DNA of 64,000 bases from Syngnathus acus (lineage: Eukaryota; Chordata; Actinopteri; Syngnathiformes; Syngnathidae): positions 9,276,039 to 9,340,038 of the forward strand of contig NC_051097.1 in the NCBI RefSeq assembly GCF_901709675.1, read 5' to 3'. Both the position numbers and the translations under genes were made by a program. Below the pieces are notes generated by a model. The model was not told the DNA's origin, ran no database searches, and saw only the letters and a list, made by a program, of their open reading frames with translations. Position 1 is the first letter of the stretch. Each line of letters begins with the position of its first letter. Shown one piece after another: positions 13,308-25,671 of this stretch.

Positions 13308-15590
13308 AATTCTACATAATGCAATTGAGGACAAATTGAAAATTTGATGTTTTCCATGATTTTTAATTCTACAAAAATTCCCTGGCTCTTTCCTCACTGC
13401 CTGTTTGTTTTAATGACTCTTTTACTCAGTGAGTTGCGTTAGAATGAAATATGTTTTCAAATCAAGTGAGGGAACTCCTTTCACTTAATCCCAATATGAA
13501 ATAAGCATCCGTCACCTGTCCAATAATCAGGCTTTCAATTTGATATAAGAAAAAAAAAAAAATTGCCTCAAAAGCTTTCGGGCAATGAGTCGCTCATTCT
13601 CATCGGCTAAGTAATGCACCAATTCTACCTTTCCAAGCAAATTTTCTTCAACCGTTCAGCCTGCAGGGAGAAAACTTTTCCACACCTCGAGTCTCCTCTG
13701 CACTTAACATCTGCATCACCCCCCCCCTCCCCACCTCGGCTTGTCTTCATGTCCCATCTCTTTCTCGCACTCAGCTGGCATCAAAGGCTGGATGTGAGGA
13801 AGGGAGACAGCGAGAGGCTGCCAACGCGGTTGGGGAGCCATCCACAATGCGTTCGGCATACTAAAAGCTCAAACGGGATTTTAATTCAGGATTTGGCTTT
13901 CATTCAAAAGCCATGATTCACCTTTACAGTTTTATCCAGTTATGTATTTTCAAAAAACACACAAAAATATAGAACAACCCAGTCGTGATGTCGTCACGAG
14001 TAGATATTTCAAACCACACGACGGTGATGAGCACAAGGTAACGACTCCACACGACGTCATTCGATTTCGTTTTAATATTAGAACAAAATTCATAATGGCG
14101 CTTTAAGGTGGCTCTTGAAACAGATTAAGCCGTTCCATTAATGGAAATTGTGGCTCATCCTGTAAGGGCTGAGTCGAAATATCTGCACTGTCATGGATAT
14201 AAGGCCATATGATTGGAACTGACTGCCACAATCTGAAATCCAATTTGGCACGCGGGCCAATTTGGCTCTTGTTCAAATACACTCCAAGATGTGAATTAGT
14301 GTTTGTGATGAATTTTTTTTTTCGGGTTTTGGCTAATGTACGCTTTGTCCTGCACCATCTGTGAAACCTCAACATTTATTTTATGTGTGTACACGTAGGC
14401 CTTAAAGTATATTTTGTCTCACGAGTGTTTTATGCTTTGTTTAGGATGTGAAAATTTCTGGTAGGACACGCAGGTAACAGCTCTCGAAAAAAGCTTTTCG
14501 GAGTTCCAAACCAAATGGGACGACTTCTGAAAGTGGATTTCTGGCAGAGTGAGAAAATGAAAAGACAGGACATTGAAGGTGTTAGAAAATAAATAAATAC
14601 ATAAAAAAATACATTAAAAGATATATATTTAAAAAAAAAAAAAGTATATTAGGCAGCCATTTTTTTAACTTTTACTATACACACAATGAGACAATTATTT
14701 ATTTTCACCTGACAGATTGAAGCAGGCCTCGGAGAATATGACTCTCCCAACAGCCCATATCACGTTCCCACAGGTGGCCCGAGCCGGCGGCTGAAGTTGT
14801 CGCAGTGCTGTGACAAGGTCGCGACCCCGTCATCAGTTTCCAAACTGTCAACGGTGCCAGTTGTAATGCAAACTGACTTAATGAGCCTTTTGAGACTGTG
14901 TTGAAGAGGTCAGGCTGTCGTTTCTTGGCGACTTTTGCGACACGGAAAGGCGAATGAATACTTTAACAGCGCTAAGCATTTGGAATGGCTAATTATAATA
15001 TGGCAAATATGTTTTAAAATGACTAAAAAAAATATCCTCTGCATGGTGCAGTCTTATATTACACTAGATGGCATATTCAAATAGTCTGGGAAAGAAAAAA
15101 AACTGAAAGTAGGAATTAGTTCAATGCCCCTTTGGAGTCTGTAATTTCATCTTTGAAATATAAAAAGAGAGCAAGAGGGAAATTATACTTCAGCCCGTCT
15201 TAATTAATGTAAATACGTATTGAATTGATTGCTTGGGGCGCGGGCCATATCGGCACGCAACCATCCCATTGGTTTGTCTTGGCTTTTGGTCCAAATTCCC
15301 GACAGACACTTTAAAACTCTTCCAAAGAAGTAGATAATAAAAAAAGACGTTGACAGCTCTATTTCTGCTTAAGCTTATTGGCTGTTTGGATCCAGGATCC
15401 ATAATGACACGTAACCGACTACATTTCTGTCAGGCTGCACATTGGTTTTTCGATCTGCTCACCTTGCCTGCTTTGACTTGCAAGTTGTGGGTGGGAACGA
15501 GTTTGTCTGGCAGGACGTGCTGATCTTTTTGTCTCTCGGGATCTTTGGCGGACTTGAAGTATGATAAACGAGAAGCTGCCTAGTAGGTGA
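13308..15590. other. Intergenic, no gene recognised
   Basis: No gene or mobile element recognised. A-rich runs near 13548-13562 and 14632-14645. Confidence 0.5.
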
Positions 15591-15600
15591 TCAAAGATAT

Positions 15601-15793
15601 ATTATATTATGTTATGTTATGTTATGTTATGTTATGTTATCTTATACATATTTATTTCCTCACTTTGGACACATACTTCCAGGTTTGTCCTTTTTATGTT
15701 ATGTTATGTTATGTTATGTTATGTTATGTTATGTTATCCATATTTATTTCCTCACTTTGGACACACATACTTCCAGGTTTGTCATTTTTATGA
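15601..15793. repeat. TTATG tandem repeat in a duplicated 97-bp unit
   Basis: Two pentanucleotide runs of (TTATG)n, about 15608-15640 and 15694-15736, are each followed by the same non-repeat segment (CATATTTATTTCCTCACTTT, then GGACACATACTTCCAGG). The second copy has a two-base AC insertion. The array therefore grew both by pentamer slippage and by duplication of a larger unit. Confidence 0.85.
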
Positions 15794-17139
15794 GACCTTT
15801 ATGATGTGTTTGAGCAAGGGACCGTGAGAAAATTTGATTTTTTTCTTTCCTCCACCAGCCACTGTGTAATACAGCACATGACATTTTGATCAAGAAGTGA
15901 CTTTTTTTCTTTGCCTTTTAGCGATGGCTTAACAAATAGTTTTGGGGGGGGGGGTGCACACTATAGCAACACTGTGGGGAGAACAACCGTGAACTGATGG
16001 ACTAGTGACATTTGCAACTTTTTTCAACTTTAGAGCGTACGTGTGACAAAAACCGACGTCTTATATTAGCACTGACGTAACATTATGAAGCGTTATTTCA
16101 TTCTTTGTTTTTTATTCATTTCATGAAATTGACCTCATGGAAGCATAAATCAGCGCCATTGATTTTCCGATCATTGTCTTCATTACTTTGTGCTTTGCCG
16201 AGATCTGCAGCGGACTGAATGCTGGACTGACATTTTCATACTCGTGCTTGTCTTTTGGTGCACTGGCAGAAGAATGAATTTTAGATTATAAAGCTGGTTA
16301 ACACTCTAACGTTACAACTATGTCCTGTTGGTTCACCGGCTCCGGCTGACCTGCCAAGTGACCCCATTACTGGATCCGTTGGCTCTATTAGACTCTCTTG
16401 TTGCTTTAATGAGTCTGTTCAAGCACAACATTAGTTTGAATGATGACTTTGGCATGATTGGCCGTGACCCTAATTTGCCGGTCATAGTGTTTTCTCTAAA
16501 TGCTTTGAAATGATGAGAACGTTACAGACCCAGAAATTTCCTTGAGTTCTTTTTTTGTCTGTGTCGACACTGCGTCTTGTTTAGAGCTTTGCAACAGAAG
16601 TCACTGACAAGATGAGACAGCACCTTGAATGCCCGCACCAGAAGAAGAAGGGTTGTGTTCATTTATCTGCCAGCATGTACAAAAAATGCTAGGATCAAAT
16701 AATTGACCTTTGGGTATTTTTTGATTTTTTTCCCGTTTATTTTCCCCCACATTTCCATCCGACCCTGTTGAGCTCTTAATGTATTTTTATCAACATTTAT
16801 TTTTGTAGAATTATTTGGGTTTGTAATTTTTTTTGACCGCCTGACCTCCCCACAAAAATCCTAACGCCAACCAGTGCCAGCACCAAACAAACTCCGGAAA
16901 AAAAAAACTAATCTGTATATCTATTACCTCTTATCTATTTCCATCACTAACTCCAGTTAACGCTCTAACTTGTAAATAAAACTAATCACTTTAATTTAAG
17001 CAGGGAACCCATTTGGCTCACTCCAGCTGCACTTGCATTATTGATTGGAACCAAACATTGGTTGAATATATTACCTTTCCTATCTCACACCGTTCTATTC
17101 GGAGCAGTTAGAGATGAATGACGCAATTACATTTACAGG
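15794..17139. other. Intergenic, no gene recognised
   Basis: Nothing recognisable. Confidence 0.5.
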
Positions 17140-17545
17140 TAAACGACATCTGCCAACGCGATTTGGTCATACCCGCCACCGTACGTAAATCAGTTCTACG
17201 AAACCATATGAGACGTCATGTCCTTATCTCAGTCGGTTTATTGGAGTTAGCAGCCTCTTCAAACGATTGTTTCGGCCCTTGTATTGAATTATCCTCGCCG
17301 TCACTTTGAGAGCGCCGTACGGTATTGACGTACGGTAAATCACGGAGAGAACCCGACGAGAGAAGTGTCGTTGGACCGGAGTTGTCTGCGTGGGTGTGCT
17401 TTTCAACAGGCTTGCATTTTTCCAAGCGGCGCACACCTCCCTTTGCAGTGCGACGCCCAGTCCCAACGTGGCTCGGTACGACAAATGAGAGGTCATTAGA
17501 TGATTCTCAGTCAAACGGTCATCAGCTCGATCCAACCTAATCGCA
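17140..17545. promoter_or_regulatory. CpG-dense block, candidate distal regulatory element
   Basis: By eye about 34 CpG dinucleotides in roughly 400 bases, far above the surrounding AT-rich desert. It includes GAGACGTCATG (half CRE-like), repeated GTACGGTA motifs (about 17316-17339) and GCGGCGCAC. Open frames occur on both strands but none looks like a known protein. It could be an unmethylated enhancer or promoter, an old exon, or a foreign fragment. Confidence 0.4.
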
Positions 17546-19480
17546 TAATGGCCTCAAAGGCTGGCACGGAACAAGCTGGGGAGGGAGGGGGGTGGGGGTA
17601 CTGCTCGCTCGGCTTGCAACCATCTGGATGAATAATGAACTTGCTTTTCCACCAGGAAAATTGTTAGTTTGCAATCACGGTAATTTGATTTTCGAAACTG
17701 AGACTGTGACAAATAAAGTAGCTTGTTTTTTTGGTGAGGACCATCACAGGCACCAGTCGGCTTCAAAAAGATCCCAAATAATAAGATTTTTTAAAAGTTT
17801 CTCTATGTGGGTCACTACTCAGTGGACTTTGGAGAAGTGCGACTTTGGACTTGTGACTTTGTATGTTTTATTATTTATAGCTGCTAATGTGTTTTTGGAT
17901 CTCTGAGGATGCTCCCAATGGGTCACTGCGTCACTTTGTGTCAAGTCCACAGATCCTTTTTGGGACAAGTTGGAACAGTTCTTCATGAATCAATGATTCC
18001 AATTAGGGAATTACCATTTGAGTTTTTTTTTTTTTTTGTTGCAAACACTACATTTTATTTAGGTCAGTCAGCTACTAGATTTTTTTTGCTCTCCCAAGGC
18101 TGTCAATGTAAAAATGTGTTCTCTTGAATCACTGTGCTTGTTCAATTTAATGTGGTTTTTCCAATCCCATGCTGTGCCCCTCCCTTGTGGGAGCAAAAGC
18201 TTGGGACTTTTTCTTCCCCCTCTCCACTTCTTTATTTTTTTGCTTCATCTAATAAACCCGGGGCCCTGTTTGGCAAGTCAGGCTTCTCTGGTGAGTCTTC
18301 CTTTGTTGGTAATTGTGTTTTTCTCACTCTTGGACGGGTTGTGACTGTTAAGCCAATTTTGTTGTTCTGCGCAGTGACAATAACTTTGATTCCATTCCGT
18401 GACTTGGAATTATTGTTTATCCGGCTTCTCTTGTTTGAGGTCATTATTTCTACTTTATTTCACATTAACAAGTCTGTCCCTTTGCATTGATTTCACTTCA
18501 TGTTCATTTTTTCTTTTCTTAAAAACAAACTTCATATTTCTTCGACACCATCACTGAGGTATTCATTTTTGCACTGGGAGTTGCTTGAAGATTTTATATC
18601 CCACCGTTCTCGTGCCAAGAAAAGGCAACTTAAATATTAAACGACATCAAACGGTGCCGATTCCATTTGCATTCATGAGTTCCTACTTTTATGACTGAGA
18701 CACCAGCCAGAATGATTTCTGTGACATTTTTAGAACAAATTGAGCCAAGTATTTTAAAATGGCCAATTTTGTTCCTTCAAATATTTGCACACGAGTCAAT
18801 CAGAAGATATTCCGTCTCAATACCTGCTGGATATCTCGCACTGGAGGGTTTTCAGGAAAGTCCATCCTGGTAGGATAACCCAGGATAATACCGGAACATC
18901 CCCGGTGGGATTATGTACCTCCTCTGGCCTGAATGTGAACACCATTTGGACCCCTCACTGCTGTAGAAACGAAATGTTCACATTACACCCTCTCGTCGGA
19001 TGCTGCTGTTACGTGATTGCTAAGAAAAACAAAATGGTGGGAAAGGTGAGATTACGGTTCGTGGTGGAGACTTAGAAAGTAATTGACAGTTCCGACACAA
19101 GGTAGAAAGACAAGCCGAGAATACATTTTAAACACCAATCCCTATTAAAATGCATTGAGGATAACACGCTCAATGTGTCAGCTGTATCCCCGATGTTCAT
19201 TTTATCTTGACGAGTTGAGGAAACAATGGTCGAGGGAGCTGTGATAAGGGTCAATCCAAAGGGGAGCTGGAAGAAAGATCAGATGCCAGGACAGAAAGGG
19301 ACCCAAGATGGTTGTGTTGTGCAAGGTGGATGGAAAAGAGCTTCAAAGAGGAGGAATTTAGTGGACTGCAGAGGAGAGCAGGGCGGGGTTGGGGTGAAGA
19401 AAGTTAAAACAGGAAGCCAGTGGGAGAACTCACTATTTCCTATTTTACAAAAAACTCCGTCTTAGTTTCTCTCTGTAATG
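17546..19480. other. Intergenic, no gene recognised
   Basis: Nothing recognisable. Small open frames near 17592-18490 are T-rich and hydrophobic by composition. Confidence 0.5.
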
Positions 19481-19481
19481 G

Positions 19482-19505
19482 ACACACACACACACACACA
19501 ACACA
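19482..19505. repeat. (AC)n microsatellite
   Basis: About 12 AC units. Confidence 0.9.
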
Positions 19506-20714
19506 GATAATAAACACAAGAAGTAGACTGTGAATAATTGCCTCATGGGAGGGGGGGGGAGAAGAACCCTCAGCAATGGATTGACATTTGGGCTGGTGAG
19601 TGGAGCAGAAGGGGCTGATTGAGAGAGCTTGTGATATTTATACATAAACAAACAGATACATGTAAACAATATGTTCTCGTTAAATATCAGTTACATCATT
19701 GTTGGAGGCTCAACCCTGTGTGTCTGTTTTGTGAAAACAAAACACAAGTCCGCACAGATTGCTGCATTACATAATTTCGAGATTATATTTTAAAGTATGG
19801 GTAGGCAAGTCTGGTGGACTCTGTGTTGTCCATGTTTTCTATGTCTCCCTGTTAAATCGTCAAATAATTAGGTCTGCAGGAGCTGGATAATAATCTGGAT
19901 TATTTGGTGTGTTGCAGCAAGGAGATGTGGAAAACATGCAGGATTGGAGTTGCCAAGCCATGCTGATGGAATTCTTAGGTGAGTAAACCACTAAACAAGT
20001 CAATATGAGTTCAAAGCGAGATGTGAATTAGAAATCAAGTGTGATGACTGCAAAGCAGCAGGGTTTGCTTCCAGGATGCTTCATAAACTGTATGATCCTG
20101 ACACCTATAGGTCGAAAGAAAAATTGCAACGTTTATTTTGTACCTAAAAAAGGTTGAGGAAAATAAAAAATATATTTTTTCACAACTAAGATATAAAACT
20201 ATTAACAAACGTACTTTGCAAAATTATGTTGGTAAAATAATAATAATAATAAAATAAAATCAAGACCATAATGTAAACAAATATACTTTCCAGTATGATA
20301 TATAAGTATATAACAAATAAAATACCTTTTTAAAAATACATGGATCACCTGTATTGATTGCAAATGACTGAGAAGTTTGTGGGAAGTGTTCTTCTAATTC
20401 AAATCCAAAATGTCAGTGTCATAATCCTTTCATAAAAACGGATCCTGTTTTGCATACCTTGTTATGCTTGTGAACGATGCCCATTAAATCACATCATTGT
20501 CAAGCCTGCTAAAGCAGCAGTGCAATTAAAGAGCAATGGACCAAATCATAAAATTGTCAGCGAATTTTATGTCAGCATCTACGCTGAATAGCTTCACTGA
20601 TAATGAACTCTCCATATGACTAAATAACAAGAAGCAACAATAAAATAGCCTGATGGCCGCTATAATTTTTTTTTATGTGGCTCCTAAATACAATGACTTC
20701 AGAAATCCTTCTAA

Positions 20715-20730
20715 CCAGATGGGGGCGCTA
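20715..20730 (+). promoter_or_regulatory. CTCF-like motif (weak)
   Basis: CCAGATGGGGGCGCTA matches the GGGGGCGCTA half of the CTCF consensus but departs at two core positions. Confidence 0.25.
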
Positions 20731-23327
20731 GTTGCTCATGCTTCCACTGTCTAGTTTAACTCAAACAACTCAAATATTTATTTATTTATTTTGTTTTATT
20801 TTTATTTTATTCCAAACCATCGATTTTTTTGATACCACAAGCCCTCAAAATATTCCAGATATCTAAAAGAGTCTAATCATGCCGAAGTAAATTAATAGAA
20901 ATAAATTAAGTGGTATATTTAAGTATTTTTAGCATCAAGCAGCACAATGAAATGACACATTCATCTATGTCTAAAAAAGTATTACATTGCCATTAATCTC
21001 ACTCGACTTCTCCAATTAGTGTAATCTAATTAGTTTGTGCTGGTTAAAGGAGGCCAGTGGCTCAACTTCTGACAAGTGACGTGGACCATAAAGGGCCTTT
21101 GTGCAGATGTATGTTTTATATTGTATTGATATATTGTGATATATTAAAAAAATCCAAAGTAAAGTAATACATTAAAATAGTGGGAGATTAGACCAGGTGA
21201 GCTCTGGAGGAAATATGAAACCAGGGGGAAAAAAAAGTCATTACCTTTCAATTTACATTGGATATAATATGTCCACATTATTTCCTCTATCTTTCAATTC
21301 TGAGGGGGGGTCGCAGATAATGATGCCTTTCAGGTGATGGACAATGTGATTGGGTGTAGGGATAGCAAAGTGGATGAAAAAAATCTGAATTGGAGAAACA
21401 CAGAATTCAGCCCTTTGGCTATGAAGAATATTAATAATGACAATGGCCAGATAACACACTTGATATATTCAAGTCTACCTGGACATGGATGGACATCAAA
21501 TGTCTCTCAGTCTTGATAGAGTTGACCCAGAAATGAGTACATTTATTTATTTGTATTTTTTTATTCATTTATTTATTTGTTTATTTATTTATTTGAATAG
21601 GGACAATGCACATGAATTAATGCAACATCAGTATAAAAAATATATATATTTACATATACGTTCACATCCAGCACCATTCCCAGTAGATTTTTGCCGATTC
21701 GAGACGACTTCATTATTTACACACTCGAAATAAACGCTCCATAATCAAACACATTAAGCAATTTGCAAACACAAACAGTCTTATTGACAAGCGTCTTATT
21801 GACAAAGAACAAGAAGCAAATCTTTCTCCTTGACTAAGCATCTGCTCGAGTGAACAGAAAACCGTTTAATGAACACGGATCGGTGTCCGCTAGCAATTAA
21901 CATTTTCCCAGCGAGGCCCAGAAGGCCTTGAAAGGGAAAGCTCAAAGGTAATCGGCAAGCCCACTAAAGGAGGACTCACCTGGGACCTAACACAATGTGC
22001 TGCGGAGGAAATTCGCAGTTGGTGCTCGCCTCAAATGGCTGCAAATGTGGGAACAAGGTTGGAGGAAAACAGAAGAGGAGATGAAATAAAAAAGCGGCTA
22101 TTGAGAGTGGGGGCAACACAAGAATGTAACAAAGTGCACAGATGGTGGGGCATACGGTGAAATGTGTCGCCGCCGATGCTAGCAAACTTGGGGGGATGCT
22201 AAATCTGCAATGTGTGGGCATGTGTGTCTATATTTTATAACCTTATATTTGGAAATTTCCTGAAATACCCCAAGCATTAAGCACCTGGGACGAACAATAC
22301 CGTCCGAACAAATCGATTTGAGCTTGGGCCTAGGCTGCGGCTTTATCAATAATAGATTGTTTAGTTCGGCTTTTCTGTTCTTAGCTACTCTTTGTGCACT
22401 TGCAAAACAATTCAATCTGAGATAAGAATGGCATGCACTTACATCACTCCATCTACATGCACTTTAGTGTCTCCAAGGATGACCTCTTTGTTGCCAAACT
22501 TGAGGCAACTTGAACTTTATTGGACTGTAATTGTTTCATTAATGGCTTGATTAATTGTTTAACAATAAAGAGATAATATAACTTTCCGCAGCTAATCTGA
22601 ATTCACAAAGGTGGACAGAAGTAAATATTTAATCAAGATAAAGGGATGGACCAAGGTGGCCAAGGAATATGAATGAGGGTTATGAAAAATAATGCATGCG
22701 GGATAATTTATTCCTCCGCTATGCAAATAGTGTGACATATAATGCTATTATCTGTAATTATATTAGGCAGCTATTTCAGGAAGAGAATCTGCCCCCAGCT
22801 GCTATCACAGATGTTGAAGCAGAGATTGGAGGCAAGGGAGGGGTGGGGGGGGGCTACATGTTTATTTTTTTTCATGCTCAGGCAATAAAGTGATTGTTTG
22901 CACGCATGTTTGACCTCCCCGTTGGGTACGTGCATGTTTGATTGGATATGTTTGTATGCAAAAGTAAATTGCGCTACAAGTGCGGGTATGCATGATCAAG
23001 TGTGTGGACCCCGTTACCCCCCCCACTTCACATTTGTCCTTCTCTTCCTGTGTTGAGGTATCCATCTTGCCAGTATTGTGATGTTTTCATCCATGTGTGA
23101 TTGCTACAGTTCCCCTCAGCCAAAACACACAGCTCTCCAAAGGCACACGCCGTGCCAGCTTTAGCCACCCTCCGAGGAGCGAGCGTCAATAAAATATGAG
23201 CGCATGCATACACCCAAGCAAACAGACACTCGCTGCGGGTCGCACATCAATACACGCAGCCAGGCCCGACCCGGCCTGCGCGTTTACACTGCTGTGAACA
23301 CCGACGCTAAGTGGAAGTTTGCACGCA

Positions 23328-23339
23328 AACATGGCGGCC
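23328..23339 (+). promoter_or_regulatory. YY1-like motif
   Basis: AACATGGCGGCC agrees with the YY1 core (AANATGGCGGC). It lies in a CpG-richer segment (23160-23400), which makes it more credible than the isolated matches at 4358 and 50172. Confidence 0.35.
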
Positions 23340-23433
23340 ACGAGAGTTACCTCAGGCCGACTGTCATCGAGAAAATCATGCTTCTCACGCTCGAATTTTA
23401 ATTAACGCTTTGTCTTTATATTATTATATATCT

Positions 23434-23766
23434 ATATATTTATATATTATTAAAATATTAATAATATATATTTTATATATTAATATATACACAAATAATA
23501 ATATATATTTTATATATTAATGTAGACACACAATATATTTACATTTTTTGGACCTATTAAAATCAAATTTTTCATTCAAGTTTGAATATATATATTATAT
23601 ATATATTATATATATTTATATATTATTAGAATATTAATAATATATATTTTATATATTAATATATACACAAATATTAATCATATATATTTTATATATTAAT
23701 ATATACACAGTATATTTACATTTTGTGGACCTATTAAAATAATACAATTTTTCATTCAAGTTTGAA
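23434..23766. repeat. Tandem duplication of an AT-rich unit of about 150-155 bp
   Basis: Copies at about 23434-23586 and 23610-23766 share TATATTATTA, AATATATACACAAAT, GGACCTATTAAAAT and TTTTTCATTCAAGTTTGAA. A short (AT)n tract (about 23587-23612) joins them. Confidence 0.8.
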
Positions 23767-25575
23767 GCTCTGCGCCATAGTAGCAGTCATCTCAAACTTT
23801 TGCTAATTAGTCCAGACAATGAGAAATGGACTTCTATTAATGCTTGTGTTATCGCTTCAGATCCAGACTAGCGGGGTATTTCATGGTCTGGCTGAGAGGA
23901 CATCAAGCGTGGACTGACGTTTGCAGTCTTTTATGTAAGCGCCGTGCTCAGACAAAAATGGAGCCAGAGTTGATGAACTTTCATAACTCCATCATATCTG
24001 CGCTTCGTCGAATGTTTTTGTTATCGTGAATTGCATTGCAAGTAAAACAATAAAAATCCTTGTTGGCAATCCCTACTGCTTGCCAAACCACTAGGCTCCC
24101 ATTAGATGGTAAAAATACAATTCTGATTTGCCCTACAGGGCACTTGAGTGGGAGGAAGCCAAAATACTTGAAGAAACCCTTCAGGTTTGAACCCAAGTTC
24201 ATCTTGGCTGTGATTTCCCAAAAACGCTTTTCTGTGCCATACCTGTTCTCATGATCACCTTCGCTCATGGGTGACGAAAGCCGATATTTCTTTTTGCTCA
24301 AAATAAAACCATTTGGATCCATGTAGATGTATAATTGACTTAAAATACAAAATTGTCAAATTAAATAATTTACATTGGTTGTAGTAACAGTCTGCAAAAG
24401 TGTCGAAGAGCTTATTGGCAAATTCCAATCCCTTGTCTTTCTTTCAATTGCAGTATGTCCAAAGTTATGGCGGCACTCATTAAAGTCTTTCTTTATCATT
24501 TAATGAAGTCATTGGATTAGAGGTGATTCTTGGACCGCTCAAACACGGAAAAGTCTTGGCGCCGAGGTGTTTGATAGCCCAAGCGAGAACTTCTATTTTG
24601 CGCTATAGCTTTTAATTTATTTACTTTCATGACTAGCGCTAGCTACAAAAAGCTACAACACAACAACATGGTCTAACGTTGTCTTAAAAACTACTAAGGA
24701 AATCAATTGCAGATCTAAACAAACCACAGAGGTCACAACTTAATTAATTTAATATGAAGTCATGCTCAATGGAGTGAGACTGTCAACAATCTGTCTTGCT
24801 CAGCCAAGCGTTCGTCTTTGAGTCGACGCACCTGCTTGTTGGACAAACGGCGGAAAGGTTTCACAGACACATCATATTTACTTCATTAGCAATAGTCTGG
24901 GATCAAATCTATTTATAATTTACAATGGAAGAAGTCCAATTGAAAAGAATGAATTCTTGATCCTCGTCTGTTTTTTCTCTTTGCGGACATTTATTCAAAC
25001 TTCCATTCTCTCTTGGTCGTCATCCTGTGGGGAGAGAGTCGCAGTAGAATTAACGTCCTCTTGATTTATAATTACCACGTAATTCGTTACCGCTGGCTCT
25101 TTCGCCTTCCTTGCTTGCCAAGACAACGTGGACGACACATGACGTTCTTTGTTGAATAGTTTGGTAACATATTCACAAGATGCACCCAAATCGCTGAGAG
25201 CTGTAGTAGGCCACTTCTTCACACAGAATACTAAAATGTTTTATATAACAAGTCTTATTCCAAAAATATTTTTTAATCAAATTACTACACACTGTCTGAA
25301 TAAATTTACATAAGTATTCATAGTTCTTGCTTCATTTTGCCGACGCATCTTTAGTAGCAATTGCAGCCTCTGATCTTTTTTGAATATCTTCAATCAATAG
25401 TTTGAGATCTGGCTGGGCCACTTAAGGACATTCATGGACTTTTCTTGAAGTCATTCTTTGGATATCTTGGCTGGAAGATGAACTGTCGTCCCATTCGAGA
25501 GTACTCTCGAGTTGGTTTTCATCCAGGAAGTTTCATTTAACAGTTCCTGCAATGATGCTTGACCTTCTCGAACAT
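23767..25575. other. Intergenic, no gene recognised
   Basis: Nothing recognisable. Confidence 0.5.
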
Positions 25576-25671
25576 AGGTGTCAAATTCAAGGCCCGGGGG
25601 CCAGATACGGCCCGCCACATGATTTTACGTGGCCCGCAGATTTTGCATCGACTTTGTGTTTGACACCCCTG
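25576..25671 (+). mobile_element. Minimal hAT-like element (about 96 bp)
   Basis: Both ends present: AGGTGTCAAATTCAAGGCCC at the left and GTTTGACACCCCTG at the right, with GGCCCGCCACATGATTTTAC between. The interior has been lost, so it is a deletion derivative of the longer family members. Confidence 0.75.

Larger units (their letters stand above)
19506..23430. other. Intergenic, no gene recognised
   Basis: No gene. Contains a TTTA-rich tract at 21540-21596 and a partial CTCF-like motif at 20715-20730. The GC- and CpG-richer segment 23160-23400 includes a strong YY1-like motif, AACATGGCGGCC, at 23328-23339. Confidence 0.5.
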
